A stretch of 64,000 nt of DNA from contig JAFRMR010000020.1 of NCBI GenBank assembly GCA_017430535.1, positions 1-64,000 on the forward strand. Direction: 5' to 3'. Both the position numbers and the translations under genes were made by a program. The notes under the pieces were generated by a model, which made no database searches, was not told the origin of the DNA, and saw only the letters and a program-made list of their open reading frames with translations. The DNA is from Clostridia bacterium (lineage in GTDB: Bacteria > Bacillota > Clostridia > Oscillospirales > Acutalibacteraceae). How positions within the stretch are numbered: position 1 is the stretch's first letter; each line of letters begins with the position of its first letter. Positions 8,535-18,457 of the stretch are shown here, piece after piece.

Positions 8535-11500
8535 TTACGCAGTTAAAATCTGGTAATGGCCCTTCTTGGTTTCACTGTTATAGTCAAACTCATAAGCCGG
8601 GAAATAACCCATTACATAACCTTCAGTGTAGTTGGCGTCAAGCTCATCAACATCATTGTCGCCGTCTACATCTGCTGCTCTGTTATAGCAAGCGCAGCGA
8701 ATCTTTTCAGCATTGGAAAGCATGCTTGCGCTCTGCTGAAGTTCCCAGGTTCTGTCAGCTTCATTGTACTCTATGGCCTCATAGATAAGGGCTACGTCGG
8801 AAGAGTTGCAGTGTGCGCTGCCGTCCACATCGCCGAATACTATGATGTAATAGGTTTCAATGGGCTCGGCATTGCTGGGAGCATCATCGCGGTTCGAATA
8901 CAGTTCAATCTTTGCGCCTGTACCGTAAACATTCATCTTGCTGGGAGTGTAGGTGATATATCCGTCACCTTCAACCTCAAGCTGATTCTGAAGCTTAGCC
9001 TTGGTCTGCTTCTCGCCTACATTGTAGATGTAGCCGGTAACTGCTTCGGGTTCGCCTGCTTCTTTATCAACTTTGGCTGCATCGGAAGTGGTCTGAATCT
9101 CAAGAGAAACTTCCACTCTGTAATAAACTGCTGTGAAGTAAACTACTGTATCGTTTGCAAGATCGGGCATCACAAAGTTTGCAAAGGTCTGAGCATTCTG
9201 AGTTACGCCGTCTGCATCAACATAGGTGCCGTCTGCAGTGTAGATTGCGTTATCCGCGCTGCACTGCCAGTACATGAACCTGTAGTTTGTAAGCTCGGGA
9301 ACATCGGTGGGATATGCGGGCAGGCCCTGGCCGCGGGTTACTTCAACATCATTCCAGATTGTGCCGTTGCCGCTTTCAAACGGATTGTGGTCGTTATAGG
9401 TGAGCTCACCGTGGTAAGTGGGTGACAGGCAAGCATCATCGGGCTGAACGAATACAACCTGATTATCGTCATAAACGTGGTCGGTCCACTGAGCGGTAAG
9501 AGCTATATTGCGGGCGGGCATTGTGGTCCATGCCGTGAAGGCGGTGCCGTTTTCATACCAGCCGGCAAAGTCATAGCCGTCCTTGGTGGGATCTGCGGGC
9601 CTGGTGATCTCTTCGCCGTAGGTCTTGGTCATGGTTGCTACCGTGCTGCCTCCGACGGTATCGAAGGTAATCTGGTAGGTGTTCTGAGTCCAGCCGGCGT
9701 AGAGGTTAAGTGCAGTGTTATCTGCGCTCTGTGCGGGCACTGCCCAGGTGCTGCTGGAAATGTAATTGTCATTTGCGGCTTCGGCATCTGCCTGAGTGGT
9801 GTACCAGCCCTTGAAGTTCCAACCGGTCTTATAGAAAGCGCCGTAGTTGTTGTGATCGGGAAGGGTAACTGTTACGCCCTCGGTGTAGGTAACATTTGTA
9901 CTTGCGGGGGCGGAAACATTAACTGCGCCCTGGCCGTAGTTGAAGGTTACCACATAGTGGTGGCTGCTCCACTGAGCGGTTGCAACAAGATTCTGTGCGG
10001 GCATGGTTGCGGGGATTGTGATATCCCAATCGGTGAAGTTATAACCGTCTTTTGCAGGGTTGGCTGCGGCGGTTACTTCTGCGCCGTAGTTATAGGTCTG
10101 AACAACATTTTCTTCGCCGTTACCAAGTACATAAGTAATGGTGTACTCATTGATTCTCCACTGAGCTGTAACAGTTACATCATCTGCGGGCATGGTTGCG
10201 GGAACATTATCCCAACCGGTGAATGTGTAACCTGTTCTTGAAGGATCTGCGGGAGCGGTTACGGTATCCTGATAATGATAGGTCTGGGTAATATCCGCCT
10301 GGCCGTTATTCAGAACATAAGTTACGGTGTAGTCAATGGCAGTCCACTGAGCGGTGAAGGTGATATTGTCTGCAGGCATTGTCATTGCGGAAACCTGTGC
10401 TGCTGTGTAGGTATCGGTTCCATCTGACCAGCCGCCGAAGGTGTAGCCTGTCTTTTCAGGAGAAGCGGGTGCGGTAATAGTATCCTGATAATGATAGGTC
10501 TGGGTAATATCAGCCTGACCGTTGTTCAGTACATAAGTTACGGTGTAGTCATTTTCGGTCCAATCCGCTATAACGGTAACATCCATTGCGGGCATGGTGG
10601 CGGGGATGCCGAGCCAGCCTTCGAAGTTGAAACCGGTTTTGGTGGGATTGGTTGCGGGTGTGGGAATATCTGCTGCCGCTGTGCCGTAAGCAACATTGGT
10701 TATGGTTTCATACGGCTCGGCATCGTCAGAGTTTATCTTATATATTACATTATATGTATTAACAGTGAATGTACCTGTAATGATTACATCCTCTGCAGGC
10801 ATGGTTGCAGGAACATTCTGCCAGCCGCTGAATGTGTAACCGGTGCGGGTAGGCTCTGCGGGAGCGGTTACAACATCCTGATAATGATAGGTCTGAACAA
10901 TATCCTGCTCGCCTTCTGCGCGGTAAGTAATGGTGTAATTGTTCTGTGTAAATGTTGCGTTGAACTCAAGGTCATTATCGGGCATTGTTGCGGGAGCGTC
11001 GGGAGTCCAGCCGGTGAAGGTCCAACCGGTCTTGGTGGGATCGGTTGCAGGTACGGGAATTGCCGCACCGTAATCTACCTGATTTGCGCCGGTGTACTGC
11101 TCGTAAACAACGCCGTCTACCTTGTAAACAACATCGTGCTTATTCACGGTCCAGTTTGCTGTTACGGTGATATCCTCATCGGGCATGGATGCGGGGATGC
11201 CGTTCCAGCTCTGGAAGGTGTAACCTGTTTTGGTGGGATTGGTTGCGGGTGTGGGTATGGTGGTTGCTCCAACGGGAACATTGGAGATAACCTCATAGGG
11301 CTCTGTATCCGCAGCATCCAGCTTATAGGTTACGGTGTGAAGGTTGGGTGCCCATACTGCGTAGAGGGTTGTGGTATGGTCGCCTACGGTAGTAAGGGTG
11401 GGAAGATTCTCAAGCGGCTCGGTTGCAGTTGCCGATGTTGCCCAGCCGGCCAAAGTGTGCCCTGCCTTGGTGGGAGCAGTATCGGGAGCGGTAATGGTCT

Positions 11501-14500
11501 GTTCGTACTTAACATCTACATCTTTCGTTGTTGAGCTGTCTGCCCAGGCGCCGCCGTTTGCATCAAAGTCTACTTTGTAGGTATTTGCCTCGTAAACTGC
11601 ATAGTAGTTAATCGGATCTTCGGTATTAACCGGTACAACAGTGTTATCAACATCATAGTTAGTGCCGGTAAGATCGTTGATATCTTTGTACCAAAGCGGA
11701 TCGCCGTTAATATTCTTAACGGTATATCCGGTAATTTCAGGTATGGTAAGGCGTCCGGTCTGGGCGTCATTACCCACTCTGTAGGTACTGTTGTAAATAC
11801 CGATTGCAGAACCTATCTGAGTTACGGCACTGCCGTCTTCTTTAACGGTATAATAAGTAATATTTATTGTTTTGGGAGTAAAATAGGGAACCATATACAG
11901 CTTAAGAACGCCGTCTTCCTCAACATAGTAGGAAGAATTAATGCTTGCAATATAAACGTTTGTGTTGGTCTGGCCGTAAATTGTGTTATCGGCAGGAACA
12001 TAAACGCCGTTCTGAAGCACGCCGGCTGCCCAGCCCTGGTAGTCATAGCCTACCTTGTCATCTCTTCTCTGGCTGTTTCCGTAGTAATTGAAGTTGGTTC
12101 TGCTGAAATAGCCGTTATCGTAGTTCTTATTTATGGGGTTCCTCTGAGTGGAGCTGTTGCCGCCTACGATAGGAGTGATTCCGTCGGTATTGATGAAGGT
12201 AACGGTTACGCTCCTTGCAGTATACATTGCGTTATACTCGCTGCCGCGGAATACGCCGCGGTAAGCGGCTGCGGGGCCGTCCCAGCCTGCGGCCTCAAAG
12301 CCGAAGGGGGCAACAACACCGGCGGTTGCGGCATCAAAATCATAGGTTGAGCCGTATCTGCCCTCAACATACCACTCGATGGTCTGAACATCCTGCATTT
12401 CAAGGTCGCCGTCCTCCATCTGAATGGTGGCGGTGTGGTAGGTGATATCACCGGTATAGGTTGCAGGCCTGAATTCATAGGCGCTGCCGGTATTTACAAA
12501 TGCACCGGTAGCTCTGAATATTTCTCTTACAATTGCGCCCTGATACTCAACATAGATTATATTGGTATTGAGGGCGGGGTTAGCGGAGTTGGACTCATTA
12601 ACCTCCCAGTAAAGGGTGCGGGTGGTATCAGCCAGCTCATACTTGCCTGCAGCATTACCAAGACCTGCAGCGGGTGTGACGGTGGAGCCGTCCGCAACAG
12701 AGGTATAGGGGTTGCCCTGCATCAGGTCATCAATCTGTGAATAGGTGATATAGGTGATGTTGGGCTCGGGATTTGCGGGGATCGCATCAACGATATTGAT
12801 GTTATCGCCGTATCTGATTTCAAGGCCGAAGGTTTCCTGAGCAGCCTGATCAAGGGTGTAGGTACCAACCTCAATCTTTGCATTGCTGTCTTCGGGGTCG
12901 GGAATATAGGCCTTGACTATAATACTCTTCTGGGTGGGTTTAACCCAGGGGTAGAAGGAAGCGTCGCCGGTAACATGGTAGGTTGTGAAATCAACTATGT
13001 TACTCTCGGTGCACTCCTGGCCCATGGGAATCCAGCCGATGAATTCCTCGGTGTTACCGCTTCTGTAAGTGATAACGCCGTCTGTTACGCCTACCTGGTC
13101 ATATTCAACGGTAACATTGCCCCTGAGAGTGGTCTTATCCTTCTCATAGAAGGTAAGGGTCTGCTCATTGGGAGCCCACTTTGCATAGTAGGTGCCGCCG
13201 TCCTGGCTGTAGGTGGCATAGAAGCCGGGGATCCATTCATCGGTTTCATCATATACTGTTTCGCCGTTCTGTACGGTGCCGGCATACCAGCCGGAAACAT
13301 GATAGCCCTCTTTTACTGCTTCGGGTACGCCGAAGGAGCTTACGCCGCCGGCAGTTGTGTAGGTTTCAAGTATCTCTGCGCCCTCTCTGCCGGTATAAGT
13401 AATTGAGGTCTTCTTGGTGGAATCATTGATATCAAATTCGCCCTGAACGGTGCCGCCCTTGGTGGGCATTGCCGCCGTAAGAGTATAATCATCATATTCA
13501 AGAAGAGGATCAACTGTTACGGAGGAGCACATTACATTGGTATCAAAGGCAACGCGGTAGGTTTCAACGGATGTGAGAGGGCCCTGGGCGTTGTTCCAGG
13601 AAATGAACATGGGGCCTGCCATATTATTCGCCTGCCTGAGGGCTTCGGTAGCCACCCAGACTGAGCCGGTACCGGTTGCGGTATCTTTAATTCTGAGGTG
13701 AAGCACAAGAAGGTATTCCATGTGGTCCATAGACGCGGTGTTGTAATTGCCGGTGGTATAAACATCCGGATCAATGGTAATCTCAACATACCTTGCATTT
13801 ACGGTTTCACCGGTATAAGGATCTATATTGGTAAACCTTGCCTGAGTCTGAGGATTGAACTGAGTTACAGTATTAACCTCAGCGGCAATCTCTGAAATGA
13901 AGGGGTTATCTTCATTTACATCAAAGAGGCTGACGCCGGAAATTTCCTCATAGAAATCCTGGTTATAGCCGAATACATAGGCCTGTGAACCGGAGAAGAA
14001 CTTGCCGCTGACCGTGAATTTAACGGAAACAACATCTCCTCTGGCGGCGTCAATTTCGGCGCTGTCACCTGCATGCTGCTCATCAACTATGTAATCGGTA
14101 CCTGCCTGCCTTACATAGGTGGTGATATCCGCATAAGCAACGTCATCAACAGGCTCCCAATCGGCAGTAAGCTCAAAATCATCAAGAGGATACTTATTTC
14201 TGCCGAAGGTGAAGGTTCTGCCGTCGTAAATCCAGTATTTGAACAGGTAGCCGTACCTTCTGGGAGTTGCGGGGGCATCATCCGCACTGGACATCTGATC
14301 TGCCCTTACGGTAAAGGGAGGATACTTGCTTGCCTTACTGTTATAGGGGCTGACTTCAGTGCTGCTTATCCTCAGACGGTAAGTACCGGTAATCTCCTTG
14401 GGCTCCCACTTTGCATAGCAGTTGAAACCGACTGTTGTGCTCATGGTGATGGTGCCGTTCTCCACGGGGTAGAAGGAGCCATCGGCATAGCCGGTCCATG

Positions 14501-17500
14501 CGCCGGTGAAGGAACCGGTGATGTAGCTGTCATTGATGGGGTTGGCGTTATCGCCTGTGCCGTCAAACCAGCCCAGGAAGTTATAGCCTTCTCTTACGGG
14601 TACAAGGTAGCTTACGGGTGTGCCGGTGGTGAAGGTAATCTGCTTGGAGCTTACTTCATTGCCGTTATCATCCAGCTTACCGCCCATGGCGTAGAAGGTG
14701 ATTTTATTGTTGTTATTTGCAAACTGAGTATAAACCTCAATGGTATTATAGGCAGTGCCCGAGCCTGTTTCGTTGATGGTGTAGGTATATTCCTCACCCT
14801 CGCCGTACTCATACTTTGCAGTGATGGGCCACTCTACCGGGTTTTCACAGGCGGCATCTGAATAAAATGCCTGGCCCCAGTCATAGCCTGCGGGGGCGAC
14901 GGGAGTTGAAAGAGAACCATCGGCAAATGAAACCTCTTCATCAAGAGACTGCATTACATACTCGCTGCTGTAATCTGTGCCGCCGCTGAGGGTAACGGGA
15001 TTGCCGCTTTCATCAATGGCGTTTACATGAATCTTGATGGGCTTGGGATTCCACTTAACAAAGAGATTGGCAGTGCTGTTGGGCATTGTCCAGGCGCCGG
15101 TGCCGCTCTCTGTAACAGCTGAACCGGTGAAGGCCGCATCCTCATACATGCCGACATAGGTGCAGTGAAGCTTGCCGCCGATAGCGGTTTTGATTGCCGC
15201 AAAATCGGGAACCGCGCCGGTGAGAACTGTGGTGGTGTAAAGGCCTTCATACTCATTATTGGGGTGAATAATGAGGTTCTGGGCAGCGGGCTTATAGTAG
15301 AAAGCATATTCGCTGCCGAGGCTGTTGCCGGCTGCGTCATAAAGAGCGGTTACACCGTAAGTGGTGCCGTTGCCGCTGAACATGGCATAGCCCGCTGTGC
15401 CGCCGGTGGTGGTGCACTCATAACCCCTTAAGGAATTCAGGGGGAAGAGAGTGAAGGAAACACCGGGGATAAAGTATTCGCTTACCTGGCTCTCTACCTT
15501 GGTGGGATTGCCGTTTGAATCAAAACCGTAGTAGGTTTCATCGGGAACAACCTTCACGGGGTTGCCGCCCTCAAGAACGGGGTTGCCGTTATTATCCGCA
15601 AGATAGTGGTGAACGGTAATTTTACCTTTATCCTGATAACCAAGGCCGTTATAAGCGTTGATAAGCGTTGTAACAGCATTATCAATGGCGCTCTGCTCAA
15701 GGCCGTTGGCAAGGGTGGTAACACCATTATAAGAATGGTTGGTCTGGTTAAGGTCAAAGGCCGCTATATACTGCCTTGCAGTATTATATGCGCTTACAAA
15801 GGTGCTCCAGCCGGAGTAGAATGTGAACGCCTGAGGGTTGGCACCCTTGTTTTTGGTAAGGGACTTAGAGGTTGCGCTTACCGAGCTGCCGTAGGTACCG
15901 CCGTAAGAGAAGGAGGCGCCGTCTGAGAAATTACCGGTATCAATGGCATTAATAACCGAGCGGAGAACAGAGGTGTCGTAAACGCGGAAACGAACGCTCA
16001 TATTAAAGTCCGTAGTAGCACGGTTTGAGTTGGATGTAAGGTCTCTGTTTTCAAACTGACCGTAACCGGTACAGTTGAGAGACCAGCAGTCGTTGGCGTT
16101 TGTCTGTGAAGCGGTGGGGCCTATGCCGCCGAGGGCGATCTGAAGGTAACCGTAGTTAACCTTGGTATCGCGGTCAAGCAGATATCCGCCCCGGCCGAAG
16201 CCTACGCCCGCGGCAACATTTTCGTTCGCCGCCAAAGTGGCGTTATTGGAAATACCCTTACTCTTAAGGGTTGCTCTGTTATTGGCATTGAAGCTCGCGG
16301 ATTTACCGCTCTCAGCAACCCACTGATTTGTGTTGATGGTAAGGGCATCGGCCTGAGTGAAAGTACCGGATGGTGTGCCATTGGATTTATCACCTGTATA
16401 ACCGTAACCTTCAGAGTTGCTGTTACGAAGCTGGAAGCAGTAAATACAGCCGATATAGAAGTTTTTGTTTTCGGCAAACATAAACAGGAAGCGCATATTG
16501 AGGTTATTGGGCTTGCTGTAGGTGTTGCCGTTGCCGTCACCGAGAACATCGGTAGCTTTATCTACCCAGACAGTGGTAAGGGTTCTGTTACCGTCTGTAG
16601 CGCTGGTACTGAAAGTACGGCTGATACCGAAAGCACTGCTGTAGTTCCTGTAACTGTTTCTGATATAGTAAAGAGTTGAGTGGTTGTTATCGGTGCCGGA
16701 ACTCTTTTTAAGGATGAGACCGTCGGAACTGACGGGACCTTCGGAGCCGAGACCCGGAACGGAATCCGCACTGCTTGAGCCCTGCTGACCGTTCATATAA
16801 CCTCTCTGATTAGAGGTTGAGGATGAAGCATAACCGGGCTTCATATTCGCGCCCACAATTGCGCCGAAAGCAGAAATACGGCCATTAGTGGATGTGATAT
16901 TTTTGGTGATAAGGTAGTAGTTAACTCCGTTGGGGTGAAGAATATACTCGGTGTGGGAATAAGCATACTGAGTATAAGTCTTGTTGTTGAAAGTAAAGGT
17001 AATAACATGCCTTACATTTACATCGGGGCCGGTAGCCGTGGCAACATAGGGGTTGGTAAGAGTCCAGGTGAAGTCAACATAATCGACGGTTTCACCGCCT
17101 ATTGTGGTTGAACCCCTTACGCTCTGAGGAGTACCCCACTGGGCGTTGCTGAGGTTTTCGGATGTGATGCTGAGACCTGTAAGCCTGTTGGCGTTATCAA
17201 TACCGTAAACTCTCATCTTAACAACGGGGGCGTACGGAGTTTCGCCGCCGAGGAAGAACGGAGAGTAGTTGCCGTTTACTTCGGGCATACCCGAAGTGGT
17301 GGCCTTAACTACTGTGTTGCCGTACTCACAGGTGGCGGCGCCGTTGCTGACGGCACCAATCCTGATGATTTCGGTGGTACCTAAAGTATCCACCCAGATG
17401 GTTGAGCCTGTTGGGTTGGCAAATACATCCGTGCCGTAGGCATAGTCTCCGTTTGCTTCGCTGTATTCAGTACCGTCGGGGTTCTGAAGATAAGCGAGAC

Positions 17501-17573
17501 CGGAAACCGGGAGCACGGACATAAGCATTGCCGCCGCAAGCAGGAGGCAAATCGCCTTTTTAACCTTGCTCAA
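8535..17573 (-). CDS. Giant secreted protein with FIVAR-like segment, internal cohesin-like domain, InlB B-repeats and dockerin-like C-terminus (3012 aa)
   Basis: The start is chosen as TTG at 17571-17573: AGGAGG lies about 8 bases upstream and a signal peptide (SKVKKAICLLLAAAMLMSV) follows at once. An in-frame ATG further upstream at 17666 falls inside the promoter and cannot be used. The first 500 or so mature residues are a beta-rich region rich in Asn/Ser/Thr/Gly that I do not recognise. A helical FIVAR-like segment follows (NTARQYIAAFDL ... AVTTLINAYNGL). About 20 InlB/Flg_new repeats (GYTFSGWQNVP and similar) fill the rest. They are interrupted near the middle by a cohesin-like domain (AARGDVVSVKFTVSGKFF). 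The end from FGDVDG, about residue 2913, is dockerin-like: the first loop is degenerate, while the second (DVDGDNDVDELD) is good. It is the first gene of its transcription unit and has no catalytic domain. Adhesion or scaffolding is inferred. Confidence 0.88.
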   Translation of the reverse strand: MSKVKKAICLLLAAAMLMSVLPVSGLAYLQNPDGTEYSEANGDYAYGTDVFANPTGSTIWVDTLGTTEIIRIGAVSNGAATCEYGNTVVKATTSGMPEVNGNYSPFFLGGETPYAPVVKMRVYGIDNANRLTGLSITSENLSNAQWGTPQSVRGSTTIGGETVDYVDFTWTLTNPYVATATGPDVNVRHVITFTFNNKTYTQYAYSHTEYILHPNGVNYYLITKNITSTNGRISAFGAIVGANMKPGYASSSTSNQRGYMNGQQGSSSADSVPGLGSEGPVSSDGLILKKSSGTDNNHSTLYYIRNSYRNYSSAFGISRTFSTSATDGNRTLTTVWVDKATDVLGDGNGNTYSKPNNLNMRFLFMFAENKNFYIGCIYCFQLRNSNSEGYGYTGDKSNGTPSGTFTQADALTINTNQWVAESGKSASFNANNRATLKSKGISNNATLAANENVAAGVGFGRGGYLLDRDTKVNYGYLQIALGGIGPTASQTNANDCWSLNCTGYGQFENRDLTSNSNRATTDFNMSVRFRVYDTSVLRSVINAIDTGNFSDGASFSYGGTYGSSVSATSKSLTKNKGANPQAFTFYSGWSTFVSAYNTARQYIAAFDLNQTNHSYNGVTTLANGLEQSAIDNAVTTLINAYNGLGYQDKGKITVHHYLADNNGNPVLEGGNPVKVVPDETYYGFDSNGNPTKVESQVSEYFIPGVSFTLFPLNSLRGYECTTTGGTAGYAMFSGNGTTYGVTALYDAAGNSLGSEYAFYYKPAAQNLIIHPNNEYEGLYTTTVLTGAVPDFAAIKTAIGGKLHCTYVGMYEDAAFTGSAVTESGTGAWTMPNSTANLFVKWNPKPIKIHVNAIDESGNPVTLSGGTDYSSEYVMQSLDEEVSFADGSLSTPVAPAGYDWGQAFYSDAACENPVEWPITAKYEYGEGEEYTYTINETGSGTAYNTIEVYTQFANNNNKITFYAMGGKLDDNGNEVSSKQITFTTGTPVSYLVPVREGYNFLGWFDGTGDNANPINDSYITGSFTGAWTGYADGSFYPVENGTITMSTTVGFNCYAKWEPKEITGTYRLRISSTEVSPYNSKASKYPPFTVRADQMSSADDAPATPRRYGYLFKYWIYDGRTFTFGRNKYPLDDFELTADWEPVDDVAYADITTYVRQAGTDYIVDEQHAGDSAEIDAARGDVVSVKFTVSGKFFSGSQAYVFGYNQDFYEEISGVSLFDVNEDNPFISEIAAEVNTVTQFNPQTQARFTNIDPYTGETVNARYVEITIDPDVYTTGNYNTASMDHMEYLLVLHLRIKDTATGTGSVWVATEALRQANNMAGPMFISWNNAQGPLTSVETYRVAFDTNVMCSSVTVDPLLEYDDYTLTAAMPTKGGTVQGEFDINDSTKKTSITYTGREGAEILETYTTAGGVSSFGVPEAVKEGYHVSGWYAGTVQNGETVYDETDEWIPGFYATYSQDGGTYYAKWAPNEQTLTFYEKDKTTLRGNVTVEYDQVGVTDGVITYRSGNTEEFIGWIPMGQECTESNIVDFTTYHVTGDASFYPWVKPTQKSIIVKAYIPDPEDSNAKIEVGTYTLDQAAQETFGLEIRYGDNINIVDAIPANPEPNITYITYSQIDDLMQGNPYTSVADGSTVTPAAGLGNAAGKYELADTTRTLYWEVNESNSANPALNTNIIYVEYQGAIVREIFRATGAFVNTGSAYEFRPATYTGDITYHTATIQMEDGDLEMQDVQTIEWYVEGRYGSTYDFDAATAGVVAPFGFEAAGWDGPAAAYRGVFRGSEYNAMYTARSVTVTFINTDGITPIVGGNSSTQRNPINKNYDNGYFSRTNFNYYGNSQRRDDKVGYDYQGWAAGVLQNGVYVPADNTIYGQTNTNVYIASINSSYYVEEDGVLKLYMVPYFTPKTINITYYTVKEDGSAVTQIGSAIGIYNSTYRVGNDAQTGRLTIPEITGYTVKNINGDPLWYKDINDLTGTNYDVDNTVVPVNTEDPINYYAVYEANTYKVDFDANGGAWADSSTTKDVDVKYEQTITAPDTAPTKAGHTLAGWATSATATEPLENLPTLTTVGDHTTTLYAVWAPNLHTVTYKLDAADTEPYEVISNVPVGATTIPTPATNPTKTGYTFQSWNGIPASMPDEDITVTANWTVNKHDVVYKVDGVVYEQYTGANQVDYGAAIPVPATDPTKTGWTFTGWTPDAPATMPDNDLEFNATFTQNNYTITYRAEGEQDIVQTYHYQDVVTAPAEPTRTGYTFSGWQNVPATMPAEDVIITGTFTVNTYNVIYKINSDDAEPYETITNVAYGTAAADIPTPATNPTKTGFNFEGWLGIPATMPAMDVTVIADWTENDYTVTYVLNNGQADITQTYHYQDTITAPASPEKTGYTFGGWSDGTDTYTAAQVSAMTMPADNITFTAQWTAIDYTVTYVLNNGQADITQTYHYQDTVTAPADPSRTGYTFTGWDNVPATMPADDVTVTAQWRINEYTITYVLGNGEENVVQTYNYGAEVTAAANPAKDGYNFTDWDITIPATMPAQNLVATAQWSSHHYVVTFNYGQGAVNVSAPASTNVTYTEGVTVTLPDHNNYGAFYKTGWNFKGWYTTQADAEAANDNYISSSTWAVPAQSADNTALNLYAGWTQNTYQITFDTVGGSTVATMTKTYGEEITRPADPTKDGYDFAGWYENGTAFTAWTTMPARNIALTAQWTDHVYDDNQVVFVQPDDACLSPTYHGELTYNDHNPFESGNGTIWNDVEVTRGQGLPAYPTDVPELTNYRFMYWQCSADNAIYTADGTYVDADGVTQNAQTFANFVMPDLANDTVVYFTAVYYRVEVSLEIQTTSDAAKVDKEAGEPEAVTGYIYNVGEKQTKAKLQNQLEVEGDGYITYTPSKMNVYGTGAKIELYSNRDDAPSNAEPIETYYIIVFGDVDGSAHCNSSDVALIYEAIEYNEADRTWELQQSASMLSNAEKIRCACYNRAADVDGDNDVDELDANYTEGYVMGYFPAYEFDYNSETKKGHYQILTA
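10264..10560 (-). repeat. 216-bp repeat pair (72-codon InlB B-repeat unit)
   Basis: The stretch starting at 10264 recurs at 10480, with a partial copy near 10872. All encode the QTYHYQD(T/V)(I/V)TAPA segment of successive beta-grasp repeats. The 216-base offset equals 72 codons, which gives the basic repeat length in this gene. Confidence 0.65.
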
Positions 17574-17637
17574 AAAAATCCCTCCTAAATAAGAAAAATT
17601 TGAACATGTAGATAGATGGGCACTATTACACACTGAC

Positions 17638-17666
17638 ATTATATAAAATAAAAACGCAAGCGTCAA
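17638..17666 (-). promoter_or_regulatory. Sigma-A promoter of the 3012-aa gene operon
   Basis: On the minus strand, TTGACG (17661-17666) and TATAAT (17638-17643) are separated by exactly 17 bases. The predicted transcript starts near 17631, leaving a leader of about 58 nt before AGGAGG and the TTG start at 17573. This placement decides the start codon of the gene. Confidence 0.85.
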
Positions 17667-18387
17667 TGATATTTAATATAATATTATGCAAAAAAACAGA
17701 CAAAATTTTCTCAAAAATTTTTACTTATATAAAATATACAAAAAATAGGGTTTTGAACTGGTAACTTTTACCTGCATTTCTCAGGTTTTTCGGCACAGAA
17801 AAATTCACCTGAATTCACATTTTTTCTCACTTTTTTATGATTTCCGGGTATTTTTTAAGGTAATTTTTCCGCCGTTTTTCGGAAAAAAATCAGAGAATAA
17901 CAAGATATTGAGCAGAGAAAGAAAACAGCCCACAAGAAGTGGGAAAAGAAGGAATAAGTAACAAGTTACAAGTGACAAATGAAGGTCGCTGCGCTCCGAT
18001 ATTGTGTTATGCCGGTACATTTTTTGTTATGCTCACGCATATCCTGATAGAATGATTTGACCTGCGGCCATGAATTGGCCTCCGCTGTGAAATGCCCAAA
18101 GGGCATGATTTAAATTGCGGCACAATTCCTTAAGGATGCTGACGCATTTTATATTAAGCTCATATCCTTGAAGCGGGCGGATAATATCCGCCCCTAGGCC
18201 TGAGCGCACTGATTTTTATTCTCCCTCGGTACAGGCAACCGGAGCGGTACGACCGTCAGCATTTTGCAGTAAAAAACACATCACTTTGCCTGAGCAAAAC
18301 ATCACTGAATGAATATCACTCCGCAAGGCGGAGCTTCACTGCCAATCAAGGGAACCGTCCCCTTGATTGGCACAAACTTTTCCCCGT
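17667..18387. other. Gene-free spacer with several palindromes, resembling dispersed repeats
   Basis: No credible gene was found. The part from 17667 to about 17900 is very AT-rich. From about 18000 on, several short palindromes follow each other: a GGGCGGAT/ATCCGCCC pair near 18175-18193, a CTCCGC/GCGGAG pair at 18319-18333 and a 13-bp perfect stem at 18340-18372. ATCACT-type direct repeats lie around 18280-18320. This composition resembles small non-autonomous or REP-like elements common between clostridial genes. No transposase is present. Confidence 0.55.
18340..18372. repeat. Perfect 13-bp inverted repeat with GGGACGGTTCC-like centre
   Basis: Arms TGCCAATCAAGGG (18340-18352) and its complement (18360-18372) flank a 7-base loop. 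Read on the minus strand, the centre is GGGGACGGTTCCC-like. Sequences of this kind recur as dispersed repeats linked to REP-associated transposases in clostridial genomes. That link is from general knowledge, not from a search. Confidence 0.6.
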
Positions 18388-18423
18388 TAAACAAAACCCC
18401 GCCCCGGATTGCTCCGGAGCGGG
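18388..18423 (-). terminator. Intrinsic terminator after the 1848-aa gene
   Basis: On the minus strand, a 10-position GC-rich stem with one internal mismatch (18398-18407 with 18414-18423) and a 6-base loop are followed by GTTTTGTTT. It lies 35 bases past the stop codon and ends the 1789-aa/1848-aa unit. Confidence 0.75.
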
Positions 18424-18457
18424 ATCTGTTGATTTATAAGGATTTTGCGGTTTTTAC

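Noticed and set aside
9477-11534. Long plus-strand open frames (for example 9477-10241 and 10491-11534) opposite the 3012-aa gene
   Set aside because: They are Cys/Gly/Ile-rich mirror images of the repeat gene, with no ribosome binding sites and no family motifs. The repeats keep stop codons out of several frames at once.
14073-14861. Plus-strand 262-aa open frame opposite the 3012-aa gene
   Set aside because: Low-complexity hydrophobic translation with no motif, overlapping a well-supported gene on the other strand.
17574-17666. Extending the 3012-aa protein to the ATG at 17666
   Set aside because: The ATG lies in the -35 box; the extension would put 31 residues before the signal peptide.
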